The notes beneath the pieces are model-generated. The model ran no database searches, was not told where the DNA came from, and worked only from the letters and a program-made list of their open reading frames with translations. DNA of 64,000 bases from Nematopogon swammerdamellus (lineage: Eukaryota; Arthropoda; Insecta; Lepidoptera; Adelidae): the NCBI GenBank assembly GCA_946902875.1, contig OX336339.1:1730397-1794396 (forward strand). The letters run 5' to 3'. How positions within the stretch are numbered: position 1 is the stretch's first letter; each line of letters starts with the position of its first letter. Shown here piece after piece: positions 23,461-35,600 of the stretch. A program made the translations under genes and the position numbers.

Positions 23461-23571
23461 TAATTTAATAAATAGTCTAGGCTATAATGATACGGTTAAT
23501 CATTTCAATACAAGTGATACATAGATAACAGTCGCTGTGGTCACTGATGTTTTTTTTCTCCTTGCTTTCAG

Positions 23572-23633
23572 ATGAACAAGAGCGAGTACAGAAAAAAACG
23601 TTCGTCAACTGGATCAACTCGTACTTGGCAAAG
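23572..23633 (+). CDS. Msp300: Msp300 CH1 exon 1 (start of the first calponin-homology domain)
   Basis: The exon is 62 nt, entered in phase 2 (two bases complete a split Asp codon) and left in phase 0. It is bounded by a pyrimidine-rich acceptor ending ttgctttcag and a consensus donor gtgagc. It encodes the first helix of CH1, with the signature 'QKKTFVNWINSYL' seen in nesprin, dystrophin and alpha-actinin type actin-binding domains. No upstream exon could be identified, so the initiator Met is missing from the model. Only about 110 bp of unique sequence separates the acceptor from a TA-flanked MITE (23174-23460). The following intron begins with an RTE-like LINE fragment and is 6.6 kb long. 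Confidence 0.93.
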
Positions 23634-26600
23634 GTGAGCGTTTTATCATTCACTAGGTTTGCCCGCGGCTTCGCTCGCGTGAATTTAGTATTTAAAAAGA
23701 AAAAAGTAAGTAAGAAAGAAGGCCGTGCTACGTTCAGGTAAACAATAAATCTTCTCGATGAAAAAGCCACATCTTTATTAAAATTTTATTTAGCCTATCC
23801 TGTGTCACGTATCAGTTAAATGTGCTTGTACTAAGTTTCATCGAATTCGTATTGATCAGTTTAAGAGTTATGGAGGAACATACATACATACAGAATATAT
23901 TTTTAAAAATAGTCGATTTAGTTTTGGTATCATACATAGAGTCTACAAACGTAGTATCTCTTAAAGCAAAGTAACTTACACCATGGCATCTCTTGCTTAC
24001 ACCCAAACGAAAGCCAATGTGCACATCGAAAAGCTGAAGATTTCAGACCGCGGCGCGAGAGAGAGCACACTTGTCTTGGGGAGATGGTGGTGACGTCATC
24101 GGTGGTGGGTGGGGAGGTCGAGTGCACGGTTTTGTGTAGTCGCCGGATGGGCGCGGTAGCGTTCACGTTTGTAGGTTGCATAGTTCGGCAGCACGAAGCC
24201 GTCGAAAGTGCATACTTTATGTCGCTAACTTTGTGGAATGCCCCCCTTGTTCGGAAGCGTAAGACGTTGATCGAATTCATGTCATTGTACCGTGTGGGGT
24301 CGGTACTTAAAAAGCCCCCACTGCATCTCTCCCCTTCGCATGTCGTAATTAAGTCGACTAAGGGATAAGAAAATTCGTCAGCCTCGGTAGCTCAGTGGTG
24401 CCGCCAGTCGACTGTTGTTAAGCAACGCTGAGCGCGGTCAGTACTTGGATGGGTGACCATCCGACCGTTGGAGGCTGACCGTAGTTCGGATTCCACGTTA
24501 AACTGTAGGTACATTTCTTTCTTACCTTACTAGATGGTAGGGTTTATCCCGGCCGGGTTGGTACCACCGCACTGAACGAAACGTCTGTCGAAACGGCTAT
24601 GTAAATAGTTCGTGTTTTCCGTCCAGTTCAGGTAGCCGATATGAAATGAAGGGAAGCACTGGCATGGCACCTAGTTCACCCGGTGTTATGGGCTGACATC
24701 ACGGATGTTGTACATAGGTGATGTAGCCAACCGTCAGTTTCTATTTAAAAAAAAACTCAAACGAAGGCAGTAAACCCGCGAGATTTAGCCCAAGGCTGAG
24801 GTCGAGCCGCAGACCTTTCTCGCAACAAGACACAAGTCGGACTCGTCGGGGCTATCGGTGTTGATGTCATCGAGTTATATTTACGCTTACAATGGAGTAG
24901 CGATGTGTGCCGCCAGTTGCGCGGTCAGGTCGCTGGGGTCGCGAAAACATTGGCAGACATCAGCTGCCCGTTAAAAAACGGGCCAAGTGCGAGTCGGACT
25001 CGCGCAGAGAGGTGTCCGCACCACAAAAATAAAAAAATAAAACTTGAAAACCACGTTTATTGTATGGGGATCCTCCTTAGTTTTTTCACTTTTTAAATGT
25101 TTTATTATTGTTACACGTCTTTTCACCTATTTATTCATGCTACTGTTAATATAAGTGTTGCGGTTGTATTTATGTACTAAATAATTTGTAGGGTTCCGCA
25201 TCCGTCGTACGGGACCCTATTACTACGTCTGTCTGTCTGTCCGAGGGCTGTATCTCTTGAACCGTAACAGGTAGCCCGTTGAAATTTTCACAGAATATTA
25301 TGTGTTATTATTACGGCCGATATAACAACAAATAATAATAAAAATAGGAAAAAGTAAAAAATTAACGGGGGTCCCCATACAAGAAACTAAAAAGTGTATA
25401 TATTATATAGTGTGCCATCTACCGAAAACAGAATGAAGCATTTTAACTAATCATGAATTTTAACTAATATGAAGCATTCCATAAAACACGCCATAGATGG
25501 CGTGAGTGGCGCTGACCGTGACATGGCGATACGGAACCCTCGGTGCGCGAGTTCGACTCGCAGTTGGCCGGTTTTTTTATCTTGATTTTGATTTGGTTGT
25601 TACATTGGCCAAATAACACATATTCTGTGAAAATGTCTACCGGCTACCTGTTAGTTACGGCTCAAAAGATACAAGCACTCTGACGGACGGACGGACTTAG
25701 TAATAGGCTTCCGTTGTAGGCTTAGTAATAGGTTTCCGTGTGGATACATACGGAACCCTAAAAAAACAACGAGTCTAACAGTTTAGTCGAGCCAATGATG
25801 TGTTACATTTATTTCACACTGTGTTTATAAAAGCACGGTTGACAACTGCTGACATGCGCTGTCAACAGTTTTTTTTAGAAACAAACTGTAGGCCGCACTA
25901 AAGAATCATCACATCACTCACAAAATTACGTGTGGGGCTGGTACTTAAAAAGAATAGCCCCACTGCATCTCTCCCCATACATGTCGTAAAAGGCGACTTA
26001 GGGATAAGGACAAGTGACGTGCTAAAGGGCGACAGGCTCGCCACCTCTTACCTTGGCACGGTACTACCACCGAGTCATGTAGCAGGTGGGTCTTTGTGCC
26101 TTACTTGCTGCATGATCGATTGAATCTTGTTCGAATACTTTGCGAAACTTGGTGGTCGGTGTTGTGCTGTAATTTACCAGATTTCTTGCAGCACAACACC
26201 GATTACTCTGCTTACCCCGATTGTCGGGATTCAGCGTGTGTGATATGTAACACATTTCCGCTTCTTTCACTAAATTACTGCCCATACCGAGAGGAAAAAT
26301 GTTGCAATAAATTATACCTCCCTCGTGTATGTTGAGTTTTGTATGAAAAGAAAACCGGCCTAGTGCGAGTCGAACTCGCGCACGGAGGGTTCCGTATCGC
26401 CATGTCATGGTCAGCGCCACTCACGTCATCTATGGATTAGTTAAAATTCTTCATTCTCTTACAGGTAGATGGCGCGCATACACTTTTTAGTTTCTTGTAT
26501 CGGGCGGGACCCGTGAATTTTTTACTTTTTCTTATTTTTATTACTAGTTGTTATATCGGCCATAATAACACATATGAAATTATGTGAAACCTGTTAAGAA

Positions 26601-29600
26601 TGTAAACTCTATTTCTTGCAAATAAACAGTGAAGAGAGCTTCATAATATATACAGGCTGTTCGTCACATCGACCGACAAATTTTTTTTGTAGGTAAGTGG
26701 GGTCATTTGCAACGTTTTGACCCATGATACCTTTTGTGAGATGTCACGTGGTATCGAGATACGATTTTTTTTCTTTATTTTTGAAAATTACCAAAATCCC
26801 AGCTTTAAACCCTTGTAACTTATTTGTTTATGATTTTATCAGCACGAAATAAAATTTATTGAATTTTACGATGTGCTCTTGTTCTACAAAAAATATTATT
26901 TGATGAAGTTAATACCATGAAAAAAAAGTTCGCTAGTTTAGGCCCTTTCCAACGGTATACCACATGCCATACAAATAATTCAATAGGTGGCCAAAATTAG
27001 GCACAGAGACAGAACAGAACGACAAAATTAGGGATAATTTGCAAGAGTGCCCGCGCGATTGGTACATGTTCTAAATTTGAAAATGCTCCCGAAAACGCTT
27101 TCAATACGGGAAGCGACGAAATTTTGGGAATTTAAAAAAAAAAAGGAAACAAATCGTATCTCGATACCACGTGACATCTGACTAAAGGCATCATGGGTCA
27201 AAACGTTGCAAATGACCCCACTTACCTACAAAAAAATTTTGTCGGTCGATGTGCCGAACACCCTGTATATTATATTTAAAATTAGTGTTTAATTATTATC
27301 TGTATAAATAACGTAAAGTTTTCCTAAAAAAAAAAACTGAAAAGAAATTCAAATAAATTAAAATTGTACATAAAATTGTCATAAAGGTATATCTTAAAAT
27401 ATGTCAAATCATAAAATGTTTTCTCTTATCCTCCCAGCAACAACTTACTTTACATTATTCTCTGAATTTTGCACATCCAAATTGCAATGTGCAAGAAAAT
27501 TGTGCACACCCACGGGCATCGAAGCCGCTTCGATCCTTTCGCAAACGAGGCTAGATTATTTATTACCGTTCGGCCACGTCGCCAGTTCAGAAAGTCGATC
27601 CTACCCACGAGCATATATATTCCGAGAAGAGAAACCATCTCATTCCAGTTGAAGCGATTTTAAAGTCTGCGAGTATTTTGGGTAAATTATTTTAATTAGA
27701 TCCACTCAAGCCTCCATACGAGCGAGTGCGGGCATATAAGTACATGCCGTCGCGCCGCGCCTCTTTCCTGTGGGAATCACAAAGTATGATTGTGATGGTG
27801 GGTGTATATACTGAATAATTTATGCATTTAAAATATTCGTACGTTGACTGTACACAGTTTTGAGCGACCGCTCAAAACTGTGGTTCCTATTAAATTTTGT
27901 GGCGACCTCTATCGACAGTATGAAAATCGATATCCAGAGCTTAAAATGCTTCGCGCTGCAGAAACAACGAAGTTAGGTGCATACCAACGCCGTAAGATGG
28001 CGCTTAACGACTAAATGTCAAGGCGCCATACTTTCCTACAACCACTTCACACAATAATCTCTACGCTTAGTATTATACAATGAGCAACACAGGAAGCGTC
28101 GGGTAGTAGCCCTCGATAACCAGAGCTTACAACGATTCGCGCTGCAGAGACAACAAAGGTGAGATGGCGCATATCGACTAAATGTCAGACGCCATACTTT
28201 CCAACAACCACTTCATACAGTTATCTCGACGCTCAGTAGCAATTAGCAACACAGAACGCATCGGGCAGTAGCCCTCGACAACCATTAACCAGAGCTTGCA
28301 ACGGTTCACGCTGCAGAGACAACAAAGATTCACACTAACGCCGTGAGATGGCGCATATCGACTAAATGTCAGACGCCATTCTTTCCAACAACCACTTCAT
28401 ACAGTTATCTCGACGCTCAGTAGCAATTAGCAATACAGAACGCATCGGGCAGTAGCCCTCGATAACCATTAACCAGAGCTTACAACGGTTCACGCTGCAG
28501 AGACAACAAAGATTCACACTAACACCGTGAGATGGCGCATATCGACGAAATGTCAGACGCCATACTTTCCAACAACCACTTCATACAGTTATCTCGACGC
28601 TCAGTAGCAATTAGCAACACAGAACGCATCGGGCAGTAGCCCTCGATAACCATTAACCAGAGCTTACAACGGTTCACGCTGCAGAGACAACAAAGATTCA
28701 CACTAACGCCGTGAGATGGCGCATATCGACTAAATGTCAGACGCCATACTTTCCAACAAGCACTTTACACAATTGGGTAGAGTTAAGCGAAAAGGAACCA
28801 TGTGAAATTTTTTCTCAAAATGAGTTAAATACAAGAGGGGCTAAATAAAGTGCTAAAAAATGTTTTGCATTAAAGAACCATGTTGTTTTTCCACTACAAA
28901 CCCAGCGAGAGCAAAGGTTCTTTTATGCACAAATGTCTATATGTATGAAAAAGCAAGAAAAAGGTCCAGCAAATAGAACCAAGTACTTGGCTCTGTTTTA
29001 TTTTTAAATATTTTGTTCCGTTTACAGTAAAATATATGGTCCAAGATTTGAAGAAAAGAACCAAGTAGGTACTTGGTTCCACAATTAAAATAAAATTGTT
29101 CCTTATTTTATACATTTGTGAATAATCAAATGGAACCATGTACTTGGGTTTATAATGCTTATCAATATTTCATTCTTCTCTATAGAATTTGATAAAAAAA
29201 TAGAATGGAACCATCTGCACTTTTCAAAATTACAGTGCCTACATAATACAATATTTTGTTTTTTGAGTTTAAATAGATGAACATTAATAGTCATCAATTA
29301 ACTATATATAAATTATAACTTCTGCTCAAAAGAATATAAATGTATTCAACGTGAAATTTGAAGCTCATTTATAGCGAAGTATGCTAATGTCACATGGTTC
29401 CTTTTCATAAATCTCTACCCAATTATTCCGACGCTCAGCTCAGTATCATTTCATACTACCCTACTTTAATCTGGGGGCACGGCCGTGCCCCCGCCAAGTC
29501 GATATGGTGTACCTGGAATAACTTTCAACGAGACATTGATAATTATTTTGACTTCTTATAATAGTAACAGTTATACTACATTCTACATACGAGTGCATAT

Positions 29601-32600
29601 GAGTCATCTGTACCTAAATACAAGTGGCATGCGTCAATAGCTTGCATCATTCATTACTTACTCAGTTAAAAGTGTTCAAATGAGTCAATTAATACAAACA
29701 CTACATAGGTATTTAAGACTCAGCAGTATCAAAAATCGGTTCCTTCCGATTGATGTTTCACAGTGGTTGAAACTGTGAAAATGTGAAACAAGTGAGTTTT
29801 CACTTATTTAGAAGCACAGTTTTTTTAACTCCAAGAAAAACCAAATATGCTAAAAAAAATATTCCTAATTTTTCAAACCAGACATTGGCAATACAAATCA
29901 TAATATTATATTGATGTTTGGATAAGAGAACGCGGTCTCTAAAAGGTCCCAACTAATGAAAGTGACTTGAATCCATCCCACAAATAAGAAAACAAAAAAA
30001 TTAATCAAAACCGGCCAAGTGCGAGTCGAACTCGCGCACCGAGGATTCCGTATCGCCATGTCATGGTCAGCTTTCTAAAAATCGTCAATTTAGTTTACAT
30101 ACACAGAGTCTATAAACGCAGTATCTCATAAAACAAAATAACTTACTCCATGACTATCCCTTACAGATTTATTATTAGGATTGAACAAAATAACTTACTC
30201 CATGACCATCCCTTACAGATTTATTATTAGGATTGATAAGAACCTGTATGACGAAGGAATTATTGATTGTTACAGCGGATACCTCCAGTCCGCATCGACG
30301 ACCTGATCCACGACCTGCGAGATGGCACCAAGCTGCTCGCACTACTCGAAGTACTCTCCGGGGAGAGGCTGGTCAGTATCGTCTTCTCTTCTACCCTACC
30401 CTACTACCTAGAGGATCACTCCAGTCCGCATCGACGACCTGATCCACGACCTGCGAGATGGCACCAAGCTGCTCGCCCTACTCGAAGTACTCTCCGGGGA
30501 GAGGCTGATCAGTATCTTCTTATCTCCTACCCTACCCTACTACCTAGCGGATACCTCCAGTCCGCATCGACGACCTGATCCACGACCTGCGAGATGGCAC
30601 CAAGCTGCTCGCCCTACTCGAAGTACTCTCCGGGGAGAGGCTGGTCAGTATCTTCATCTCTCCTGCCCTACCCTAGCACCTAGCGGATACCTCCAGTCCG
30701 CATCGACGACCAGGACCTGCGAGATGGCACCAAGCTGCTCGCACTACTCGAAGTACTCTCCGGGGAGAGGCTGGTCAGTATCTTCTTCTCTCCTACCCTA
30801 CCCTACTACCTAGCGGATACCTCCAGTCCGCATCGACGACTTGATCCACGACCTGCGAGATGGCACCAAGCTGCTCGCACTACTCGAAGTACTCTCCGGG
30901 GAGAGGCTGGTCAGTATCTTCTTCTCTCCTACCCTACCCTACTACCTAGCGGCTCCCTCCAGTCCGCATCGACGACCTGATCCACGACCTGCGAGATGGC
31001 ACCAAGCTGCTCGCCCTACTCGAAGTACTCTCCGGGGAGAGGCTGGTCAGTATCTTCATCTCTCCTGCCCTACCCTAGCACCTAGCGGATACCTCCAGTC
31101 CGCATCGACGACCAGGACCTGCGAGATGGCACCAAGCTGCTCGCCCTACTCGAAGTACTCTCCGGGGAGAGGCTGGTCAGTATCTTCATCTCTCCTGCCC
31201 TACCCTAGCACCTAGCGGATACCTCCAGTCCGCATCGACGACCAGGACCTGCGAGATGGCACCAAGCTGCTCGCCCTACTCGAAGTACTCTCCGGGGAGA
31301 GGCTGGTCAGTATCTTCATCTCTCCTGCCCTACCCTAGCACCTAGCGGATACCTCCAGTCCGCATCGACGACCAGGACCTGCGAGATGGCACCAAGCTGC
31401 TCGCACTACTCGAAGTACTCTCCGGGGAGAGGCTGGTCAGTATCTTCTTCTCTCCTACCCTACCCTATTACCTAGCGGATACCTCCAGTCCACATCGACG
31501 ACCTGATTCACGACCTGCGAGATGGCACCAAACTGCTCGCACTTCTTGAAGTACTCTAATCCGAGTTGACTGGAAAAAATTGCCTAAGCAATAAGTCCGC
31601 CCGTGCCACACACATTAATTGGCATAAAGTGTAATGTTTTAATTTTACTCTCCGGGGACAGGCTTTTTTTAATGTAAACCAACATGGGTGGCTGTGCCGA
31701 GAGACCAATGGTGCAGTCGACAGAGCCAAAAGCACCCTCCTCGCGAAACCACGCTCAGTTAGGTGCCATGCCAGCAGATTTGCGGACTGTTGCTAGGCTG
31801 TCTAGCCTGTTAATACGACGTTTGAAGACACCCAGGTCACAGGATTCGGGAAACACACTCGCCGGAAGACAGTTCCACACCCTAGCGGTGCGACAAAGAA
31901 ACTATTTAGAGAACCGTTTCTTCGCGGCTGGTCAGTATTCTCTTCTCTCCTACCCTACCCTACAACCGTAGCTACTATCAATACCTTTTTAAAGAACCTG
32001 ACCTTCACCTTGAACTTGACCTTGGCTACATCACCTACTCACGTGATATCAGCCCATCGTACCTTAGTGAACTAGGTGCCCATGCGAGGGGTCAGTCACT
32101 CAGGGAATCTGGTGTACAATTGTTTGGTAATCTTAGGTAACCTTAGGTGGGAGTCCGAGGAATCTGGAAATCTTAGGCGGTCCCGAGTAATCCCAGGGAA
32201 TCTAGGAATCCCAAGGGAATTATTGGGAATTCGATCAAAGTCTTGGTAATCTCAGGTAATCTTAGGTGGCAGTCCGAGGAATCTGGAAATCTTAGGCAGT
32301 CTCGAGTAATCTAAGGATCTAGGAATCCCAAAGAAATCATTAGCAATCCGATCAAAATTTGGTAATCTCAGGTAATCTTAGGTAATCCTCTAGGAATCTT
32401 TGGTAATCCCTAGGAATCTTTGGTAGTCCTTAGAAATCTTACGAAATCCTAGAATCTTTGGTAACCCTAGAAATCTTTAGTAAACCCTTAGAAATCCTTG
32501 GTAGTCCTTTAGAAATATTTGGACGTCCTTAAAGAATCTTGGAAATCCTTCGGAATCTGGAAATCACAAGGTAATCTTGGTAATCTTGCCTACAGGTAAC

Positions 32601-35600
32601 CTGGTGTACAATTTTAGCTCTAGTGACTAACCCCTCGTGCCCATGTCAGTGATACCAATGAGTTGTTAACTTAAAAATTTTAGCCGATGGAGCGCGGGCG
32701 GGTTCTCCGGCGTCCCCACTTCCTCTCCAACGCGAACACGGCGCTCCGGTTCCTGGCCGGCAAGCGAATCAAGCTGGTCAACATCAACGCGGCCGACCTG
32801 GTGGACGGCAGGCCGCCGGTCGTGCTTGGCCTGATATGGACGATCATCCTCTACTTCCAGGTAATCACGGCCGTTCCTCTCGCTGGTAGAGCTTATGATC
32901 ACGAACGACAGCCGACCGGATCGCACCACTGAGCTACCGAGGCTGACATAATGACATAATGGCTTGGACGTGGTATTGTACCGATCGCGTCTACAAGTGG
33001 AATTAAATGACACGCCCTTACTCGCGAACAGGGTTGTTAGATGATTTAGTAGTTGAAAAAACCGGACATTTTTCATCAAAGGGCATTTGATATTTCAGGT
33101 TCAAAATAAAAGTTGATTTTATGTACAAAATGTTTCATGACCTTTACTTTTAAAAATGGATGGGAGATAGAGTAATAAAGAAAAGGGTTGAATTGATCGA
33201 ACTTACTGCAAAATAGAAGAACACAGTAATATTAGTAATATATTAAAATGTTCTGAAAAAGTAAATATTTGCTTTACATGAACAAAAAACCGGACGTTTT
33301 GGCGTCCCGTTTTTCATTATTTTAGAGACTGGAAACAAACCTAAAAAACCGGACTGTCCGGTCCAAAACCGGACGTCTGCAACCCTGCTCGCGAAGCATA
33401 TTTTACTAGAAATTCTAGCTATATAGCTACAACTCTATACTCTGCTCCGTGCGCGAACTTTCTGGAAGCGCCTTACAAAAATGTGCAGGCAATGTTTTAC
33501 ACGAAACGATGCACAAGCAATATTTATTTTTTAATGAGCATAAATTCATCATCTGGCATTTGAAAGGGGCAAACGGCGTCCATCTTTGTGTGTTTACCAA
33601 AATAATAATTTAACTAATTCACCGTTTCTGAAAGGTAAATTAAAAGTAAATTATCTATACTTTATCACGAGTAGACACAATCTCACTTTCTTTACGAATT
33701 ATCGCCTCGGAATTAATTATTATCTTTAAATATTTACTCCAGGTTATCCTCGGAGGTTATAGATAGAGTGTCGCACGAACCAGCTTTGATTAGCTCGCAT
33801 TTAATACTGGTATTTTTGTACTTATCAAAATCACGAAATAACGAATCTTTGTTTTTGGCTGTAACTGAGAAATTAAAAGTATGTAGGTACTTGGTCGTGA
33901 ATTTAGTTGTATCGCAATGAGGGTTGTATGTATCTCGTGTAGTCACTGTATGTGTGTATTTAGGTAGAGATCGTCTATTCTCAAAATGAACGCCCCATCT
34001 TGATTGTTTCAATGCGGGAGAGTTAATACCTATTGCAACACTTGCTTGTGTGCGTGCGACGATTTTACTATTCGCCCGCTCAACTAGTAGGTCAACTAAT
34101 CGTGCGATCAGTGGATTTATTGTCTTTGTATGGCGGAGAGCTCGCGCTTTGCATGGAACGACACGTCCGCCCTGTCGTGCGGTCGCGTCGTTAATGCACT
34201 AGTTGGCCAAGAGATCCGGCTAGCTCTTATATATCTCCCCTCCCATGCAAAAACGACGAATGTGCAAAAAGGTCATTCTGAGATATTTGCCTTTTACTGT
34301 CCGTGCTAAATTAACCAATGGTACAAATTCGTGACTATGGCATAGCTAAAATTCAAGGACTTCTAATTATCTTAGAAATTATTTCACGAATAATAAACAT
34401 TAGTCTGTTTGGCACAGTAACATCGAAAAAAGTCACATTCGTTATTATTTCACAACAACATATCTCTCAGTACCGATAATTTAGTGATTCGCGACTTTGG
34501 CATTGCAAAGACTTGATAAAAATAAATTAAACTACATCAAAAGGTCATTTTCGCCAAAATTGCACATTCGTCGTTTTGGCATGGGAGGGTCGATATATTC
34601 TAGCCGATGAATGAATCAGACTTGACCAATGACAAAGAACAAATTTGTGTGTATTGCCACGAATTGCGTCTGTACACCCACTGTGCATGTGAGCGTACAA
34701 AGTGGAGGGGCTTTCGTTTTAAGATTAGACGATCTCTACTGCTGTTAGGTATTTACGTATGGATTTGTTTGCGCAAGCCTCGTTCGACTTTATGGACCTC
34801 CACAGGACAGACGACGCCAGGTTGGTACCACCGCTCGAGCTTTTCTGCTTCTCAGCTGATCAGTTTTTATTCTATCACTCGCGATAAATTAATTTCTTTG
34901 AGAGAGTAGGTACAATCTCTTGCGTCAACGCAGCTCGGCCTTCGGCCTCGCCCTTAGTTATATTTCCAACACTTCTAGATCAAACAAGTGGCGGGTGGTC
35001 AAGTGGTCTGGGTGTCGGCTTCTCTTGCGAGAGGTCCGAGGTTCGAAGCCTGTCGGAATGTAACGATGAGTTTTTTTTTCTGACGGATAAATGTACGGAA
35101 AAAACTTTCACCTGCTGCTTCACCGTTCGGAACCGGTGTAAAACTGAAGGTGCCTTCCCTTGCCCCGTACTAGGTGGTAGGCGCCATTATAGCAGACAGG
35201 TTTGGTACCACCATACTGGATGTAAGATGGCCGCATAGCAGCCTTGGCTGTGTGCTCCTCTAGTACCGCGTGGGGCCGGTACTTAAAAAGAATAGACCCA
35301 CTGCATCTCTCCCCGCGCCTGTCGTAAAAAGCGACTAATAAGGGCGAGATGTTGACAGGCAAGCCACCTCTCACCTTCACACGGTCCTTTCACCGAGTCA
35401 TGCAGCAGGTGGGTTTTCGTGCTTACTTGCTGCTCGATAGGTTATCTTGTCCGAATACTACGCTGAACGTGGTGGTCGGTGTTGTGCTGTAATTTGCCAG
35501 AGTTATTGCAGCACAACACCTATTACTCTGCTTACCCCGATTGTCGGTATACAGCGTGTGGTATGTATGTATGTATTGCTTATGTATGGGTTCATCTATG

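Larger units (their letters stand above)
23634..30275 (+). other. First large Msp300 intron (6.6 kb, repeat-filled)
   Basis: The intron carries an RTE-like LINE fragment (23651-23990), a 5S-derived SINE (24287-24750), a TIR element (24970-25585), a second repeat family (25929-26255), a Tc1/mariner-like MITE (26653-27265) and a 184-bp tandem array split by a foldback element (27900-29460). A 52-bp direct duplication (30132-30183 and 30184-30235) lies just before the exon array. No other exon was recognised. Confidence 0.8.
30276..31930 (+). repeat. Tandem array of ten copies of the CH1 exon 2 (130/136-bp units)
   Basis: Copy starts are 30276, 30412, 30548, 30684, 30814, 30950, 31086, 31216, 31346 and 31476. 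The spacings are 136, 136, 136, 130, 136, 136, 130, 130 and 130 bp. Each unit is an exon of 96 or 90 nt plus a 40-bp pyrimidine-rich spacer that starts gtcagtatc and ends cctag. The same spacer sequence follows the last copy (31931 onward), so the duplicated unit was exon plus the first 40 bp of the downstream intron. All intact exon copies are multiples of three and phase 0-0, so any one of them, or several joined, would keep the frame. Forty nucleotides is unusually short for an insect intron, which argues against serial splicing of neighbours. Copies 7-9 are nearly identical, suggesting recent unequal exchange. Confidence 0.95.
31476..31930 (+). pseudogene. CH1 exon 2, array copy 10, split by two LINE-derived insertions
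   Basis: The first part, 31476-31557, reads like copy 1 but with several synonymous differences and an Arg to His change, making it the most diverged copy. It is broken after gtactct by an ~88-bp insert (31558-31645) flanked by the direct repeat tactct. The exon resumes at 31652-31664 and is broken again by an inverted LINE 3' end (31665-31925) flanked by ggct. The final bases of the Leu codon and the normal gtcagtatt donor follow at 31928-31936. The copy cannot be an exon as it stands. Confidence 0.88.

Noticed and set aside
23930..24368. Host gene in the first intron
   Set aside because: Both strands are open over a GC-rich patch, but no motif, start context or splice sites could be supported.
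30267..31215. Continuous reading through the exon array as one repeat protein
   Set aside because: The 40-bp spacers shift the frame and begin with donor-like sequence; homology is confined to the exon parts.
31684..31971. Plus-strand open frame
   Set aside because: It is antisense to the LINE reverse-transcriptase tail, which is the conserved reading.
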